Positions 1 through 10,578 of a DNA stretch of 64,000 nt are shown here, piece by piece; positions within the stretch are counted from its first letter, which is position 1; every line of letters begins with the position of its first letter. This stretch comes from Alphaproteobacteria bacterium (GTDB lineage: Bacteria > Pseudomonadota > Alphaproteobacteria > Caulobacterales > Maricaulaceae). Under the pieces are notes generated by a model. That model worked only from the letters and a program-made list of their open reading frames with translations. It was not told the origin of the DNA and did not search any database. The stretch spans positions 62,001 to 126,000 of the forward strand of contig WGNG01000015.1 of NCBI GenBank assembly GCA_016124675.1, in the 5' to 3' direction. The position numbers were made by a program, and so were the translations under genes.

Positions 1-600
1 GTCGGCGCGATCCTGCGCGAATTGATCGCCGGTCCGCGCGGGATTGACTGCCATATCGGCCTGCCAGAGGACCAGCACCACCGCGCCGCCGAGCATATCC
101 TGCCGCCGCGCGCGCCAGACCTCGGGACGATCACGCCGGAAACCCGGGCCGCCTTCCTCAATCCCGGCGCTTCGCCCGGGCGCAAGGGCGCCGCCGCGTG
201 GCGCAGCGCCGAGCTGCCCGCCGCCAACGCCCACGCCACCGCCCTTGCGCTCGCCCGGCTGATGGCGCCCTTCGCCTGCGAGGGCAGGCTCGATGGCGAG
301 GCCTTCCTCGGCGCGGCCACGCTCGCCGCCGCCATGAAGCCGCGCACCGCGGGCCCTGACCGGGTCCTGCCGTTTGACCTGAGCTTCGCAGCGGGCGTGA
401 TGATCAATCGCCGCCTCGGGGTCTTCGGCCCGGAACCGCGCGCGGTCGGCCATTACGGCTTTGGCGGCAGCTGCGTGTTTGCCGATCCGGTGCGCGGCGT
501 GTCGGGCGCCTATGTGATGAACCGCCAGATGGACGTGCTCGTCGGCGACGCCCGCGCCCAGGCGCTGATCGATGCGGCATACGGGTGTCTGGGGCGTTGA
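1..600 (+). CDS. Serine hydrolase / beta-lactamase family protein (C-terminal part, truncated by window start)
   Basis: Open frame from base 1 to TGA at 600; C-terminal 'GHYGFGGSCVFADPVRGVSGAYVMNRQM' is typical of class C beta-lactamase-like esterases. Confidence 0.75.
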   Translation, partial: VGAILRELIAGPRGIDCHIGLPEDQHHRAAEHILPPRAPDLGTITPETRAAFLNPGASPGRKGAAAWRSAELPAANAHATALALARLMAPFACEGRLDGEAFLGAATLAAAMKPRTAGPDRVLPFDLSFAAGVMINRRLGVFGPEPRAVGHYGFGGSCVFADPVRGVSGAYVMNRQMDVLVGDARAQALIDAAYGCLGR

Positions 601-675
601 GCGCCGGCATGGGCTCGAACCCTCACACGCCCCCGGAACCCATTGCCTCAGCCTCCCGCAAGACGCAGCCGGCGT

Positions 676-1584
676 CTAGCCCTTCAACACCTCCACCAGC
701 GTGACGCCCATGCGGGCGGGGCTGTCGGCCACGGTGATGCCGGCTGATTTCATGGCCTCGATCTTGTCGTCGGCGCCCCCCTTGCCGCCGGCCACGATGG
801 CGCCGGCATGGCCCATGGTGCGGCCCGGCGGGGCGGTGCGCCCGGCGATGAAGCCCACCATGGGCTTCTTGCGGCCCTTCCTGGCTTCATCCTTGATGAA
901 TTGCGCGGCCTCTTCCTCGGCGGCGCCGCCGATCTCGCCGATCATGATGATCGACTTTGTCGCGTCATCGGCCAGGAACAGCTCCAGCATGTCGATGAAC
1001 TCGGTGCCTTTCACCGGGTCGCCGCCAATGCCCACCGCCGTGGTCTGGCCCAGCCCCGCCCGGCTGGTCTGGAACACCGCTTCATAGGTGAGGGTGCCCG
1101 AGCGCGAGACCACGCCGACCGAGCCCTTCTTGAAGATGGAGCCCGGCATGATGCCGATCTTGCACTCTTCGGGCGTCAGCACGCCGGGGCAGTTGGGGCC
1201 CAGAAGGCGCGAGGACGAGCGGTCGAGGCGCGCCTTCACCCGCACCATGTCCATCACCGGAATGCCCTCGGTGATGCAGGTGATGAGCTCAAGGCCCGCA
1301 TCGATCGCCTCGATGATGGCGTCAGCCGCGCCCGCAGGCGGGACATAGATCACCGAGGCGGTCGCGCCGGTGGCTTCGCGCCCTTCGGCGACCGAGGCGA
1401 AGATCGGCAGGGAGGCCGCGCCGTCCAGCCCGCTGGTCCAGCTCTCGCCACCCTTCTTGGGGTGCACGCCGCCCACCATGCGGGTGCCGTAATAAGCCAG
1501 CGCCTGCTCGGTGTGGAAGGTGCCGGTCTTGCCGGTCAGGCCCTGGACGAGAACTTTGGTGTCTTTGTTGACGAGAATGGACAT
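676..1584 (-). CDS. sucD: Succinate--CoA ligase [ADP-forming] subunit alpha
   Basis: 302 aa; [29 protein letters not shown]..., GPNCPG motif. Confidence 0.97.
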   Translation of the reverse strand: MSILVNKDTKVLVQGLTGKTGTFHTEQALAYYGTRMVGGVHPKKGGESWTSGLDGAASLPIFASVAEGREATGATASVIYVPPAGAADAIIEAIDAGLELITCITEGIPVMDMVRVKARLDRSSSRLLGPNCPGVLTPEECKIGIMPGSIFKKGSVGVVSRSGTLTYEAVFQTSRAGLGQTTAVGIGGDPVKGTEFIDMLELFLADDATKSIIMIGEIGGAAEEEAAQFIKDEARKGRKKPMVGFIAGRTAPPGRTMGHAGAIVAGGKGGADDKIEAMKSAGITVADSPARMGVTLVEVLKG

Positions 1585-1597
1585 GGGATTCCTTTGA

Positions 1598-2017
1598 TTA
1601 AGCGAGGAAGTCTTCGATGAAGGGGTTGCAGACAGTCACGGAGCCATAGGCCTGACCGTGGTTGAGGTCTTCGGAGTACACCAGGGAGAGCCCGCCCTTC
1701 CCGGCGGCCTGCAGGATCAGACCGTCCCAATGAGAAATCTCGAAGCGGCGGGCGGTATCTATGGCCGAGATGACGTCTTCGGGGCCGGGGACAATAACCG
1801 TTTCATGTCTCAGCATCCGCACCCAGTCCGCCGCTTCCTGGGGCGCATAGCCCAGCTTGCGGCGCAGGACGGCATAGACCTCCATCAGGACCTGCGTGGA
1901 TACCGTCACGTCCCGGTTGAGAAGCAGGCTGCGCGCCATGTCGCGCCGCTCTGGGGTGCTGCAGTCGGTATCTGCCGCGTAAACGATGAGGTTGGTGTCA
2001 AAGAAGGCCGCGTTCAC
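1598..2017 (-). CDS. PIN-domain toxin (VapC-like)
   Basis: GTG start at 2017 preceded by [25 protein letters not shown]...E...[11 protein letters not shown]...YSEDLNHGQ is the PIN acidic-residue pattern; overlaps antitoxin by 20 bp. Confidence 0.88.
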   Translation of the reverse strand: MNAAFFDTNLIVYAADTDCSTPERRDMARSLLLNRDVTVSTQVLMEVYAVLRRKLGYAPQEAADWVRMLRHETVIVPGPEDVISAIDTARRFEISHWDGLILQAAGKGGLSLVYSEDLNHGQAYGSVTVCNPFIEDFLA

Positions 2018-2282
2018 GCATGACCTCCTCATAGAATTCTTCGCGGTCAAAAATGGGCTTCTCGCCGCTGACCCGCCGCGCGCGGCGCTGCGAATTCTGG
2101 TCGGACGCCTTGAACTGGTTGTTCCACATTTCCATGCGGGTGGCAGACGAGGTTTCGCGCTCCACCTCGTGCGTGAGGAAATCGCGCACCATCGCATTGA
2201 CTGTCGTGCGTTTCATCGCGGCCAGCACGCGCGCCTTGTCCAGCAGGTCATCGTCGATGGCAAGGGTGAGGTTCTTGGTCAC
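1998..2282 (-). CDS. Ribbon-helix-helix-like antitoxin (VapB-like)
   Basis: 94 aa; MTKNLTLAIDDDLLDKARVLAAMKRTTVNAMVRDFL; overlapping PIN gene downstream. Confidence 0.85.
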   Translation of the reverse strand: MTKNLTLAIDDDLLDKARVLAAMKRTTVNAMVRDFLTHEVERETSSATRMEMWNNQFKASDQNSQRRARRVSGEKPIFDREEFYEEVMRERGLL

Positions 2283-2290
2283 GGGCCGCG

Positions 2291-2325
2291 CTCCACGGAT
2301 TATGTGCTACACATAACCCGTGGAG
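2291..2325 (-). promoter_or_regulatory. Candidate antitoxin operator: 35-bp near-perfect palindrome
   Basis: CTCCACGG-a-TTATGTG-CTA-CACATAA-c-CCGTGGAG, 9 bp upstream of the antitoxin ATG. Confidence 0.75.
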
Positions 2326-2369
2326 GAATGGCGCGCAAGCAGGAGGCCGGGCGGAACAGTCTTGAAGCC

Positions 2370-3563
2370 CTACCCCCGCACCGCCTTCACGATCTTCTGC
2401 GCCGCGTCATCGAGATCGTCGGCGCTGGTGATGTCCAGCCCGCTCTCATTGAGAATCTTTTTGCCGAGCTCCACATTCGTGCCTTCCAGGCGCACCACCA
2501 GCGGGACTTTCAGGCCGACCTCCTTCACCGCGGCGACCACGCCCTCGGCGATGACGTCGCAGCGCATGATGCCGCCGAAGATATTGACCAGAATGCCTTT
2601 GACGTTCGGGTCGGCGGTGATGATCTTGAAGGCGTGGGTGACTTTTTCCTTGCTGGCGCCGCCGCCCACATCAAGGAAGTTGGCCGGCTCGGCGCCATAG
2701 AGCTTGATGATGTCCATGGTCGCCATGGCCAGGCCTGCCCCGTTGACCATGCAGCCGATCTCGCCGTCGAGCGCGATATAGGCAAGGTCATATTTGGAGG
2801 CCTCGATCTCCTTGTCGTCTTCCTCGGTCAGATCGCGCAGGGCCCGCACATCGTCATGGCGGAACAGGGCGTTGCCGTCAAAGCTGACCTTGGCGTCCAG
2901 CACGCGCAGGCGGCCGTCCTTCATGACGATGAGCGGGTTGATCTCCAGCATGCTCATGTCTTTTTCGGTGAAGGCCCGGTACAGGATCGGGGCCAGCGCC
3001 GCCATGTCCTCGCGCGCCGCGCCGTCCAGGTGAAGCGCATCCGAGATTTTGACCGTATCGGCGTGCGTGACGCCGGTTTCCGGGTCGATATTGAGCGTGA
3101 TGATCTTGTCCGGCGTGTGCTCGGCGACCTCTTCAATGTCCATCCCGCCTTCGGTGGAGACCACGAAGGCGACCCGGCCGGTATCGCGATTGACCAGCAG
3201 GGACAGGTAAAGCTCGCGCGCAATGTCCGCCCCGTCCTCGATATAGAGCCGGTTGACCTGCCGGCCTGCCGGGCCGGTCTGGTGGGTGACCAGCGTATGG
3301 CCCAGCATCTCTTTGGCGTGGCGCTCCACATCCTCCTTGCTGAAGGCGAGGCGCACACCGCCCTTGGCGTCGGCGGGCAGCTCCTTGAACTTGCCCTTGC
3401 CGCGCCCGCCGGCGTGGATCTGGGATTTCACCACCCAGAGCGGCCCGGGCAGCTGATCGGCGGCCTTGCGCGCCTCCTCGACGGAGAACACGGCGACGCC
3501 GTCGGCGACAGGGGCGCCAAAGGATTTCAGCAGGGCCTTGGCCTGGTGCTCGTGGATGTTCAT
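2370..3563 (-). CDS. sucC: ADP-forming succinate--CoA ligase subunit beta
   Basis: [22 protein letters not shown]... ; start placed at internal ATG 3563. Confidence 0.97.
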   Translation of the reverse strand: MNIHEHQAKALLKSFGAPVADGVAVFSVEEARKAADQLPGPLWVVKSQIHAGGRGKGKFKELPADAKGGVRLAFSKEDVERHAKEMLGHTLVTHQTGPAGRQVNRLYIEDGADIARELYLSLLVNRDTGRVAFVVSTEGGMDIEEVAEHTPDKIITLNIDPETGVTHADTVKISDALHLDGAAREDMAALAPILYRAFTEKDMSMLEINPLIVMKDGRLRVLDAKVSFDGNALFRHDDVRALRDLTEEDDKEIEASKYDLAYIALDGEIGCMVNGAGLAMATMDIIKLYGAEPANFLDVGGGASKEKVTHAFKIITADPNVKGILVNIFGGIMRCDVIAEGVVAAVKEVGLKVPLVVRLEGTNVELGKKILNESGLDITSADDLDDAAQKIVKAVRG

Positions 3564-3695
3564 GGGGGCCGGACACTCTTTGTTGAAGGACACATGGATA
3601 GGCGCGCAGGCATTATGCGCTGCGGCGCGGGACGCCGGGCGCGGTTATAACACTGCCGCCTGCACTGGCAACGCACCTGTCTGTGACAGTTCGGG

Positions 3696-4043
3696 TCAAT
3701 CTCCCCCCGGTGCCGGCGCGAGGCGCAGGCTGATCGCCCCGGCCGCCCAGCCGAGCCCGCCGGCGAGCCCGGCGGCGAGGGCAAGGACCACCGGCAACGG
3801 GTCGCCCGTGCATGCCGCGGCGGCGCCCCCGTCCGCCTCGCAGGCCGCCACTGCGCGCTCGATGGCGGACGCCAGCGCCAGGGCGGCGAGTTGCCCTGTC
3901 AGCACGGGCAGGCCCGCGCCCAGCAAGGTCCAGCCGATCCAGGCGGTCAGGCCGAGGCCTTTGAGCGGCCGGCGCAGGGCGAGCGCCGCGGCCGCGCCAA
4001 GGGCGGCGGGGATGAGGATCACCAGCAGGGTCAGCGCCGTCAT
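3696..4043 (-). CDS. Small hypothetical membrane protein
   Basis: 115 aa, hydrophobic segments; 4-bp overlap with upstream MFS gene. Confidence 0.55.
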   Translation of the reverse strand: MTALTLLVILIPAALGAAAALALRRPLKGLGLTAWIGWTLLGAGLPVLTGQLAALALASAIERAVAACEADGGAAAACTGDPLPVVLALAAGLAGGLGWAAGAISLRLAPAPGGD

Positions 4044-5323
4044 GGCCGCATCCCGGCCGCCGGTTCGGGCTCGGCCTCTGGCCCGGTTTCCGGCTGAGAC
4101 GCCGCGGCGTCAATGCCCGCCAGGCCGGCGGAGGTGGCGGTGAGATAGACGAAGGGCTCGCGCTCCTCCTCGCGCACCGGTTTTCGCACCGAACGCCGCC
4201 ACAGCATGCCCGCTGCCAGAAGGGCGCTGAACACGGCGGCGAACAGGAACAGGCCGCGCGCGCCCAGCGGTCCGGCAAAGACGATGCCCGACAGGATCGG
4301 GCCCAGCACGGCGCCGGCCGCCCAGACCAGCAGGGTTCCCGACGCGATGGCGGGCAGGTCCTCGATGCGCGAGCGGTCGGCGGCGTGGGCGACGCCCACC
4401 GCGTAATAGCCAAGGCTGGACGCGCCCCACAAACCCGCCAGCACGGCGCCGCCGATGAGGCCCGGATTGAGCAGCACCGCCAGGAGAATGGCGAAGAACG
4501 CCGACAGGGCTGCAAGCCCCGCGATCACCAGGCGCCGGTCGACACGGTCGGAAATCCACCCCGCCGGCCATTGCGCCAGCATGGACAGGCTATAGATCGC
4601 CGCCAGCACCAGCGCCGCCGCGCCGGCGGGAGAGTCTGCCTGCAGGGTTTCGGCCCAGATCGGCATGAAGGCGAGGGTTCCGGTATTGATGATGCCGGCG
4701 AAGAACACGGCGGCCGCCGCCGCAGGCGCGATGGTGAGCAGGCGCAGCGGCGACACGGTGGCTCCGGTGGGCAGGGCTGGCTGGCCGCGCCCGGTGAACA
4801 CGATGGGAATGAGCGCCAGCGACAGGAATATGCCCGCCACCACGAACGAGTCATCGAGCACCAGGCCGCTGAGCGCGATCACGAACGGTCCCAGAATGAG
4901 GCCGAGCCGCCCGACGATCTGATAGGCGGAGATGACGGCGCCGCGCCGCTCTGACGGGGTGGCGTCGGCGATCCAGCTTTCGGCGACGGCGAAGATTCCC
5001 GCCGCGCACACGCCGAACGCAAAGCGCGACACGAGCCACCAGGTGAAGTCTGAGCCCAGCGCCAGGGCAAGCGTCGCGGCGGCGGCGCCGCCGGCATAGG
5101 CGGCGTAGGCGCGGATATGGCCGATGGAGCGGATGATGCGCGGGGCGGTAAAGGCGCCCGCCATGAAGCCGGCGCTATAGCCTGCCACCACGGCGCCGAT
5201 GGAGATCGCCGACCAGGCCGCCGCGTTCATCACCAGCGGCAGGGCGACGCCCAGCGCCCCCAGCGCCACCTGCAGGAGCAGGGTGGCGGCCATGACGGTG
5301 GCGACATTGCGGTAGATGGGCAT
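4040..5323 (-). CDS. MFS transporter
   Basis: 427 aa multi-TM; typical MFS pattern (GRLGLILGPF, WPAGWISDRVDRR). Confidence 0.9.
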   Translation of the reverse strand: MPIYRNVATVMAATLLLQVALGALGVALPLVMNAAAWSAISIGAVVAGYSAGFMAGAFTAPRIIRSIGHIRAYAAYAGGAAAATLALALGSDFTWWLVSRFAFGVCAAGIFAVAESWIADATPSERRGAVISAYQIVGRLGLILGPFVIALSGLVLDDSFVVAGIFLSLALIPIVFTGRGQPALPTGATVSPLRLLTIAPAAAAAVFFAGIINTGTLAFMPIWAETLQADSPAGAAALVLAAIYSLSMLAQWPAGWISDRVDRRLVIAGLAALSAFFAILLAVLLNPGLIGGAVLAGLWGASSLGYYAVGVAHAADRSRIEDLPAIASGTLLVWAAGAVLGPILSGIVFAGPLGARGLFLFAAVFSALLAAGMLWRRSVRKPVREEEREPFVYLTATSAGLAGIDAAASQPETGPEAEPEPAAGMRP

Positions 5324-5430
5324 GGCGGGCTTGGCCTCGCTCGGGCGGCGCGAACAGACGCTGGCAACACATCACGGACCCTGCCTGTGCGCAACCCGGA
5401 CAGGGCGCCCGGCCTGCTCAGGCGGCCTCG

Positions 5431-6012
5431 CTATCCCAGCCGCGCCAGGCGCGCGGCCATCCAGTCCAGCGAGGCTGGTCCCGCCCCGCGCAGGGCCAGA
5501 TACAGGCCCAGCGCGCCCCAGGCGAGCGTGGTCGGCCAGGCCTCGGGCAGGATGAACAATATATGCCACAGCGCGCCTGCCGCCGCGGCAAGGCCGGCCA
5601 GGCGGGTGAGCAATCCCAGCGCCAGGCTGGATGTGATGATCAGCGCCACGGCCAAAAGCGCCATCGCCGTCAGCTCCGGATCAAGCTGGCCGCGCGTCCA
5701 GATGCGCGACGCGGCCACCAGGCCGGGTTCCGGCGTGACCCAGGCGCGCCAGTCCATCGCATCGCTCAATGGCAGCGCGTTGGCGCGGCTCCAGGTCCAG
5801 AACTGGGCCGCCAGGGCGAAACGCGCCAGCAGGCCCGCCAGCAGATCCACCGCGCTCGATCCGGGGCGGCGCACGCGCTGCCCCGAACCGTCCCCGCCAT
5901 CCATGTCAGGAATGCAGACAACGCCCTGCGGCGCCGCGGCGGCGCGCCCGTTCTCCAGCCGCTGGCCGCCATACAGCGCGGTAAAGCGCGTCTGCGGTTT
6001 GTGATCTGTCAT
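5431..6012 (-). CDS. DoxX-like small membrane protein
   Basis: C-terminal four-TM DoxX-like region; start uncertain (6039 or 6012). Confidence 0.6.
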   Translation of the reverse strand: MTDHKPQTRFTALYGGQRLENGRAAAAPQGVVCIPDMDGGDGSGQRVRRPGSSAVDLLAGLLARFALAAQFWTWSRANALPLSDAMDWRAWVTPEPGLVAASRIWTRGQLDPELTAMALLAVALIITSSLALGLLTRLAGLAAAAGALWHILFILPEAWPTTLAWGALGLYLALRGAGPASLDWMAARLARLG

Positions 6013-6114
6013 CTGCCCCTCCGGCCCCGAAGGCACCATGGCGCAAGACTGCGTCCCGGTTCAACGGCGTCGCGCGCCGTGACGGGTCAGGCGTGGCGGC
6101 GGGGCCACAGGGGG

Positions 6115-7374
6115 CTATATATCCAGCAACAGACGCTGCGGGTTCTCCAGGCTCTCCTTCACGCGCACCAGGAAGGTGACGGCTTCCTTGCCGTCCACGA
6201 TGCGGTGGTCATAGGACAGGGCCAGATACATCATCGGGCGGATCTTCACCTCGCCATTGATGGCCACCGGGCGGTCCTGGATCTTGTGCATGCCCAGAAT
6301 GCCGGCCTGGGGCGCGTTGAGGATGGGCGAGCTCATCAGCGAGCCGTACACGCCGCCATTGGAGATGGTGAAGGTGGCGCCCTGCATGTCCTCGATGGCG
6401 AGCTTGCCGTCGCGGGCGCGCTTGCCGAGCTCGCCGATGTCGGCTTCGATCTGCGCCAGCGATTTCACGTCGCAATCGCGCGCCACCGGCACCACCAGGC
6501 CCTTGTCGGTGCCCACGGCCACGCCGATGTCGTAGTAATTCTTGTAGATGATATCGGTCCCGTCGATCTCGGCATTGACGGCGGGCACGTCTTTCAGCGC
6601 CGAAACGCAGGCCTTCACGAAAAAGCTCATGAAGCCCAGCTTCACGCCGTGCCGGGCGGTGAAGTCGTCCTGCACCTGCTTGCGCAGGGTCATGATCGCG
6701 CTCATGTCCGCCTCATTATACGTGGTCAGCATGGCGGCGGTGTTCTGGGCGTCCTTCAGCCGGCGCGCGATGGTCTGGCGAAGGCGGGTCATCTTCACGC
6801 GCTCCTCGCGCGGACCGGTCTCGCGGGGCTTGGCGGGCTCGGATTTGGGCGCTTCAGATTTCGGCGCATCCGCTTTGGGCCCGGGCTGGGCCGGCGCAGA
6901 CGCGCCCGCCTCGATGGCCTTGAGCGCATCGCCCTTGGTCACGCGCCCGTCCTTGCCGGTGCCCTCAAGCTTTTTCAGGTCGAGATCGTTTTCCTGCGCG
7001 ACGCGGCGCGCGGCGGGCATGGCGCCGGCGTCATCGCCGGATCTGGCCTCCGCGGGCCTGGCGGCCGCCGGCGTCTGCGCCTCTGGCGCCTTGTCCGCAG
7101 GTTTGCTGTCCGGCTTGGCTTTGGCCTCACCGCCCGCAGCGCCCGCCTCCAGCTCGGCCAGCACGGCGCCGATTTCGACCGTCTCGCCTTCCTTCGCGGT
7201 GATCTTTGCGATCACCCCGTCTTCCTCGGCGCGCACCTCGACGGCGACCTTGTCGGTCTCCAGCTCCACCAGCACGTCATCGCGCTTGACCCGATCGCCT
7301 TCGGACACCTGCCAGGCGCCGACCGTGGCTTCGGAAACGGATTCGCCCAGTGTGGGCACTTTGATCTGCGTCAT
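6115..7374 (-). CDS. odhB: 2-oxoglutarate dehydrogenase E2, dihydrolipoyllysine-residue succinyltransferase
   Basis: Lipoyl domain ([13 protein letters not shown]), catalytic [17 protein letters not shown]. Confidence 0.97.
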   Translation of the reverse strand: MTQIKVPTLGESVSEATVGAWQVSEGDRVKRDDVLVELETDKVAVEVRAEEDGVIAKITAKEGETVEIGAVLAELEAGAAGGEAKAKPDSKPADKAPEAQTPAAARPAEARSGDDAGAMPAARRVAQENDLDLKKLEGTGKDGRVTKGDALKAIEAGASAPAQPGPKADAPKSEAPKSEPAKPRETGPREERVKMTRLRQTIARRLKDAQNTAAMLTTYNEADMSAIMTLRKQVQDDFTARHGVKLGFMSFFVKACVSALKDVPAVNAEIDGTDIIYKNYYDIGVAVGTDKGLVVPVARDCDVKSLAQIEADIGELGKRARDGKLAIEDMQGATFTISNGGVYGSLMSSPILNAPQAGILGMHKIQDRPVAINGEVKIRPMMYLALSYDHRIVDGKEAVTFLVRVKESLENPQRLLLDI

Positions 7375-7426
7375 GTCAGGTCTTTCTTGCGGCGGAAACT
7401 CGGGGGCGGCGGGGTCGGCTCAGGCG

Positions 7427-10423
7427 TCAGGACGGATCGTCGCCCAGCGCGGCGTCGATGAGCGCCTTTTGCTGGGCCTGGTGGCGTGACAGAAGGCCGG
7501 TGGCGGTGGAGGCGGACGGGGCCCGCCCGGCATAGCGCGGACGCGCGCTGCGCGTGCCGGCCTTCTCCAGGCAGAATTCCAGATAGGGCTCCACGAAGGT
7601 CCATGCGCCCATGTTCTTGGGCTCTTCCTGGCACCAGATCATGTCCGCATTGGGGAAGCGCCTGAGCTCGTCGATCACCGACTTGGCCGGGAAGGGATAG
7701 AACTGCTCCACCCGCAGGAGATAGACATCGTCCTGGCTGCGCGCCTCACGCGCTTCAAGAAGGTCATAATACACCTTGCCCGAACACAGCACGACCCGGC
7801 GGATGTGCTCATCGGCTTTCAGCGCGATCTCGGTGCGGCCCGGCGCGATGTCATCGCGGCCCTCGCGCACCCGGGCGTCGGCGTCATCCCACAGCACGCG
7901 GTGGAAGCTCGATCCCGGCCCGAACTCGGACAGGGCGCTGACGCAGCGCTTGTGACGCAAGAGGCTCTTGGGCGTCATCAGGATGAGCGGCTTGCGGAAG
8001 CCGCGATGGATCTGCCGGCGCAGGATGTGGAAGTAATTGGCCGGGGTGGAGCAATTGGCCACCTGCATGTTGTCTTCGGCGCATTGCTGCAGGAAGCGCT
8101 CCAGCCGCGCGCTCGAATGCTCGGGACCCTGACCCTCATAGCCATGCGGCAGGAGCATGACGAGACCCGACATGCGCAGCCATTTGCGCTCGGCCGAGGA
8201 GATGAACTGGTCGACGATCATCTGGGCGCCGTTGGCGAAATCGCCAAACTGGGCCTCCCACATCACCAGCGTATTGGGCGCCGAGGTGGAATAGCCGTAC
8301 TCAAAGCCCAGCACCGCCTCTTCCGACAGCATGGTGTCGATCACCTCGTAGCGGGCCTGGCCCTCGCCCAGGTGATTGAGCAGGGTGTGGCGCTCCTGGG
8401 TGTCCTGGTCGATGATGTGCGAATGGCGCTGGGAGAAGGTGCCGCGCCCGGAATCCTGGCCTGACAGGCGCACCGGGAAGCCTTCGGTGAGCAGCGTGCC
8501 GAAGGCGAGATGCTCGGCGGTGGCCCAGTCAATGCCGTCGCCATCCTCCAGCACCGCCTTGCGCCGCCCTTCGATGACGCGCTTGAGGGTGCGGTGAATA
8601 TTGACGCCGTCCGGGATCGTGGTCATCGCGTCGGCGACGGACTTGAGCGCATCCAGCTCCACCGCAGTCTGGCCGCGCCGGTCGTCCTCCTCCGGCAGGC
8701 CGAGGCCTGACCAGACTCCGTCCAGCCAGTCGGCCTTGTTGGCCTTGTAGGCCTTGCCCGAATCAAACTCGGCGTCGAGGAAATCGTTGAACTCGGCGAC
8801 CCAGCGGTCGATCTCGTCCTGCGTGACCACGCCCTCGTCGATCAGGCGCCGGCCATAGAGCTCCAGCGTCGTCGCGTGACCGGCGATGGCGCGGTACATG
8901 ATCGGCTGGGTGAAGGAGGGATCATCGCCCTCATTGTGGCCGAAGCGGCGGTAGCAGAACATGTCCACCACCACGTCCTTGCCGAACATCTGGCGGTATT
9001 CGGCCGCCACCTTGGCGGCGTAGACCACGGCCTCGGGATCATCGCCATTGACGTGGAAAATCGGCGCCTGGACCATCAGCGCCACGTCCGACGGGTAGGG
9101 CGAGGAGCGCGAATCGCGCGGATCGGTGGTGAAGCCGATCTGGTTGTTGACCACGAAATGCACCGCGCCGCCGGTGCGGTGTCCCTTCAGGCCCGACAGG
9201 CCGAAGCATTCAGCCACGATGCCCTGGCCGGCGAAGGCCGCATCGCCATGCAGCAGAAGCGGCAGCACCTTCTGGCTCGACGGCTCGCCGGTCTCGCGCA
9301 GCAGCTTGCTCATCTTGGCGCGCGCCTTGCCCAGCACCACCGGATTGACCGCCTCCAGATGGGACGGGTTCGGGCTCAGAGACAAATGCACCCTGTTGCC
9401 GTCAAACTCGCGGTCCGATGACGAGCCCAGATGGTATTTCACGTCGCCCGAGGCGTAGTCGGCGCTGCCAAGCGAGTCGCCGCCCTGAAATTCATGGAAA
9501 ATCACATGATAGGGCTTGCCCATCACCGCGCCGAGCACGTTGAGGCGCCCGCGATGGGGCATGCCGATGACGATCTGCTCCACGCCCAGCGCGCCGCCGC
9601 GCTTGATCACCTGTTCGAGCGCGGGGATCAGCGATTCCCCGCCATCCAGGCCAAAGCGCTTGGTGCCGGGATAGCGCTTGTGCAAGAAGCGCTCGAAGCC
9701 TTCGGTCTCGATGATCTTGCGCAGGATGGCGCGCTTGCCCTTCCTGGAGAAAGCCACGCCCTTGTCCGGCCCCTCGATGCGTTCCTGCAGCCAGGATTTC
9801 TCTTCGGGGTTGGAAATATGCATGAATTCCACCGCGAAGGTGGAGCAATAGGTGCGCTTGAGGATCTCCAGCATCTGGCGGACCGTGGCGGTCTCAAGCC
9901 CCAGATAGCCGTTGATGAAAATCTCCCGGTCCATGTCGGCTTCACCGAAGCCGTAGGTCTCCGGCTCCAGCTCGGGCTGGGGACCGAAATCGGTCAGGCC
10001 CAGCGGGTCGAGATCGGCGGCCAGATGGCCGCGCATGCGGTAGGCGCGGATCAGCATGATCGCGGCGATGGAATCCTTGACCGCCATGTGCACGTCAGCC
10101 GGCGCGGCCTTGGGGCCCTTGCGCGCCGCAATCGCGTCGGGCAGGGCGGGCATGACCGCCTCGATATCGCCCAGGGCGCTGAGGAGATCGCCATTGGCGC
10201 GGCGCGGCCAGTCCTTGCGGCGCCAGGCCGGACCGCCGGCGGCATGGGTCTGGTCGGCGGATGCGTCGCCCATCTCGTCAAAGAAGGCGCGCCAGGAGGC
10301 CGGCACCGAGGCCGGGTCCTGGGCGTATTGCGCCGCCATCTGCTCAAGCCAGGCGGCGTTGCCGCCGAACAGGAAGGCCGTGTCAAGAAAGGTCTGATTC
10401 TCGGAGGTGCGTGCGTCAGCCAT
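7427..10423 (-). CDS. sucA: 2-oxoglutarate dehydrogenase E1
   Basis: 998 aa; GMPHRGRLNVL, RRFGHNEGDDPSFTQP. Confidence 0.97.
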   Translation of the reverse strand: MADARTSENQTFLDTAFLFGGNAAWLEQMAAQYAQDPASVPASWRAFFDEMGDASADQTHAAGGPAWRRKDWPRRANGDLLSALGDIEAVMPALPDAIAARKGPKAAPADVHMAVKDSIAAIMLIRAYRMRGHLAADLDPLGLTDFGPQPELEPETYGFGEADMDREIFINGYLGLETATVRQMLEILKRTYCSTFAVEFMHISNPEEKSWLQERIEGPDKGVAFSRKGKRAILRKIIETEGFERFLHKRYPGTKRFGLDGGESLIPALEQVIKRGGALGVEQIVIGMPHRGRLNVLGAVMGKPYHVIFHEFQGGDSLGSADYASGDVKYHLGSSSDREFDGNRVHLSLSPNPSHLEAVNPVVLGKARAKMSKLLRETGEPSSQKVLPLLLHGDAAFAGQGIVAECFGLSGLKGHRTGGAVHFVVNNQIGFTTDPRDSRSSPYPSDVALMVQAPIFHVNGDDPEAVVYAAKVAAEYRQMFGKDVVVDMFCYRRFGHNEGDDPSFTQPIMYRAIAGHATTLELYGRRLIDEGVVTQDEIDRWVAEFNDFLDAEFDSGKAYKANKADWLDGVWSGLGLPEEDDRRGQTAVELDALKSVADAMTTIPDGVNIHRTLKRVIEGRRKAVLEDGDGIDWATAEHLAFGTLLTEGFPVRLSGQDSGRGTFSQRHSHIIDQDTQERHTLLNHLGEGQARYEVIDTMLSEEAVLGFEYGYSTSAPNTLVMWEAQFGDFANGAQMIVDQFISSAERKWLRMSGLVMLLPHGYEGQGPEHSSARLERFLQQCAEDNMQVANCSTPANYFHILRRQIHRGFRKPLILMTPKSLLRHKRCVSALSEFGPGSSFHRVLWDDADARVREGRDDIAPGRTEIALKADEHIRRVVLCSGKVYYDLLEAREARSQDDVYLLRVEQFYPFPAKSVIDELRRFPNADMIWCQEEPKNMGAWTFVEPYLEFCLEKAGTRSARPRYAGRAPSASTATGLLSRHQAQQKALIDAALGDDPS

Positions 10424-10578
10424 AAGACCATGTGTCCGCGAACGGAAAGGCGCACCCCGGGGGCGCGCCGGCGAAGGATTGGCCGCTATTTATGACTCTT
10501 TGCAGGCAAAGAGAAGCCTGAGACGTGTGAATCGGGCGCCGGGCGCCGGGACCGGCTTGCCGGGCGGTGGCGGCGATG

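Noticed and set aside
404-610. Small - strand ORF over the serine hydrolase 3' end
   Set aside because: Arg-rich antisense ORF without features; same class as many other short ORFs in the track.
1986-3650. 554-aa + strand ORF opposite sucC
   Set aside because: Antisense shadow ORF produced by high GC3 codon bias; composition (His/Arg/Gly-rich) has no recognisable domain and the opposite strand is clearly sucC.
5563-7461. 632-aa + strand ORF opposite the DoxX-like gene and odhB
   Set aside because: Mirror reading of odhB; no domain signature.
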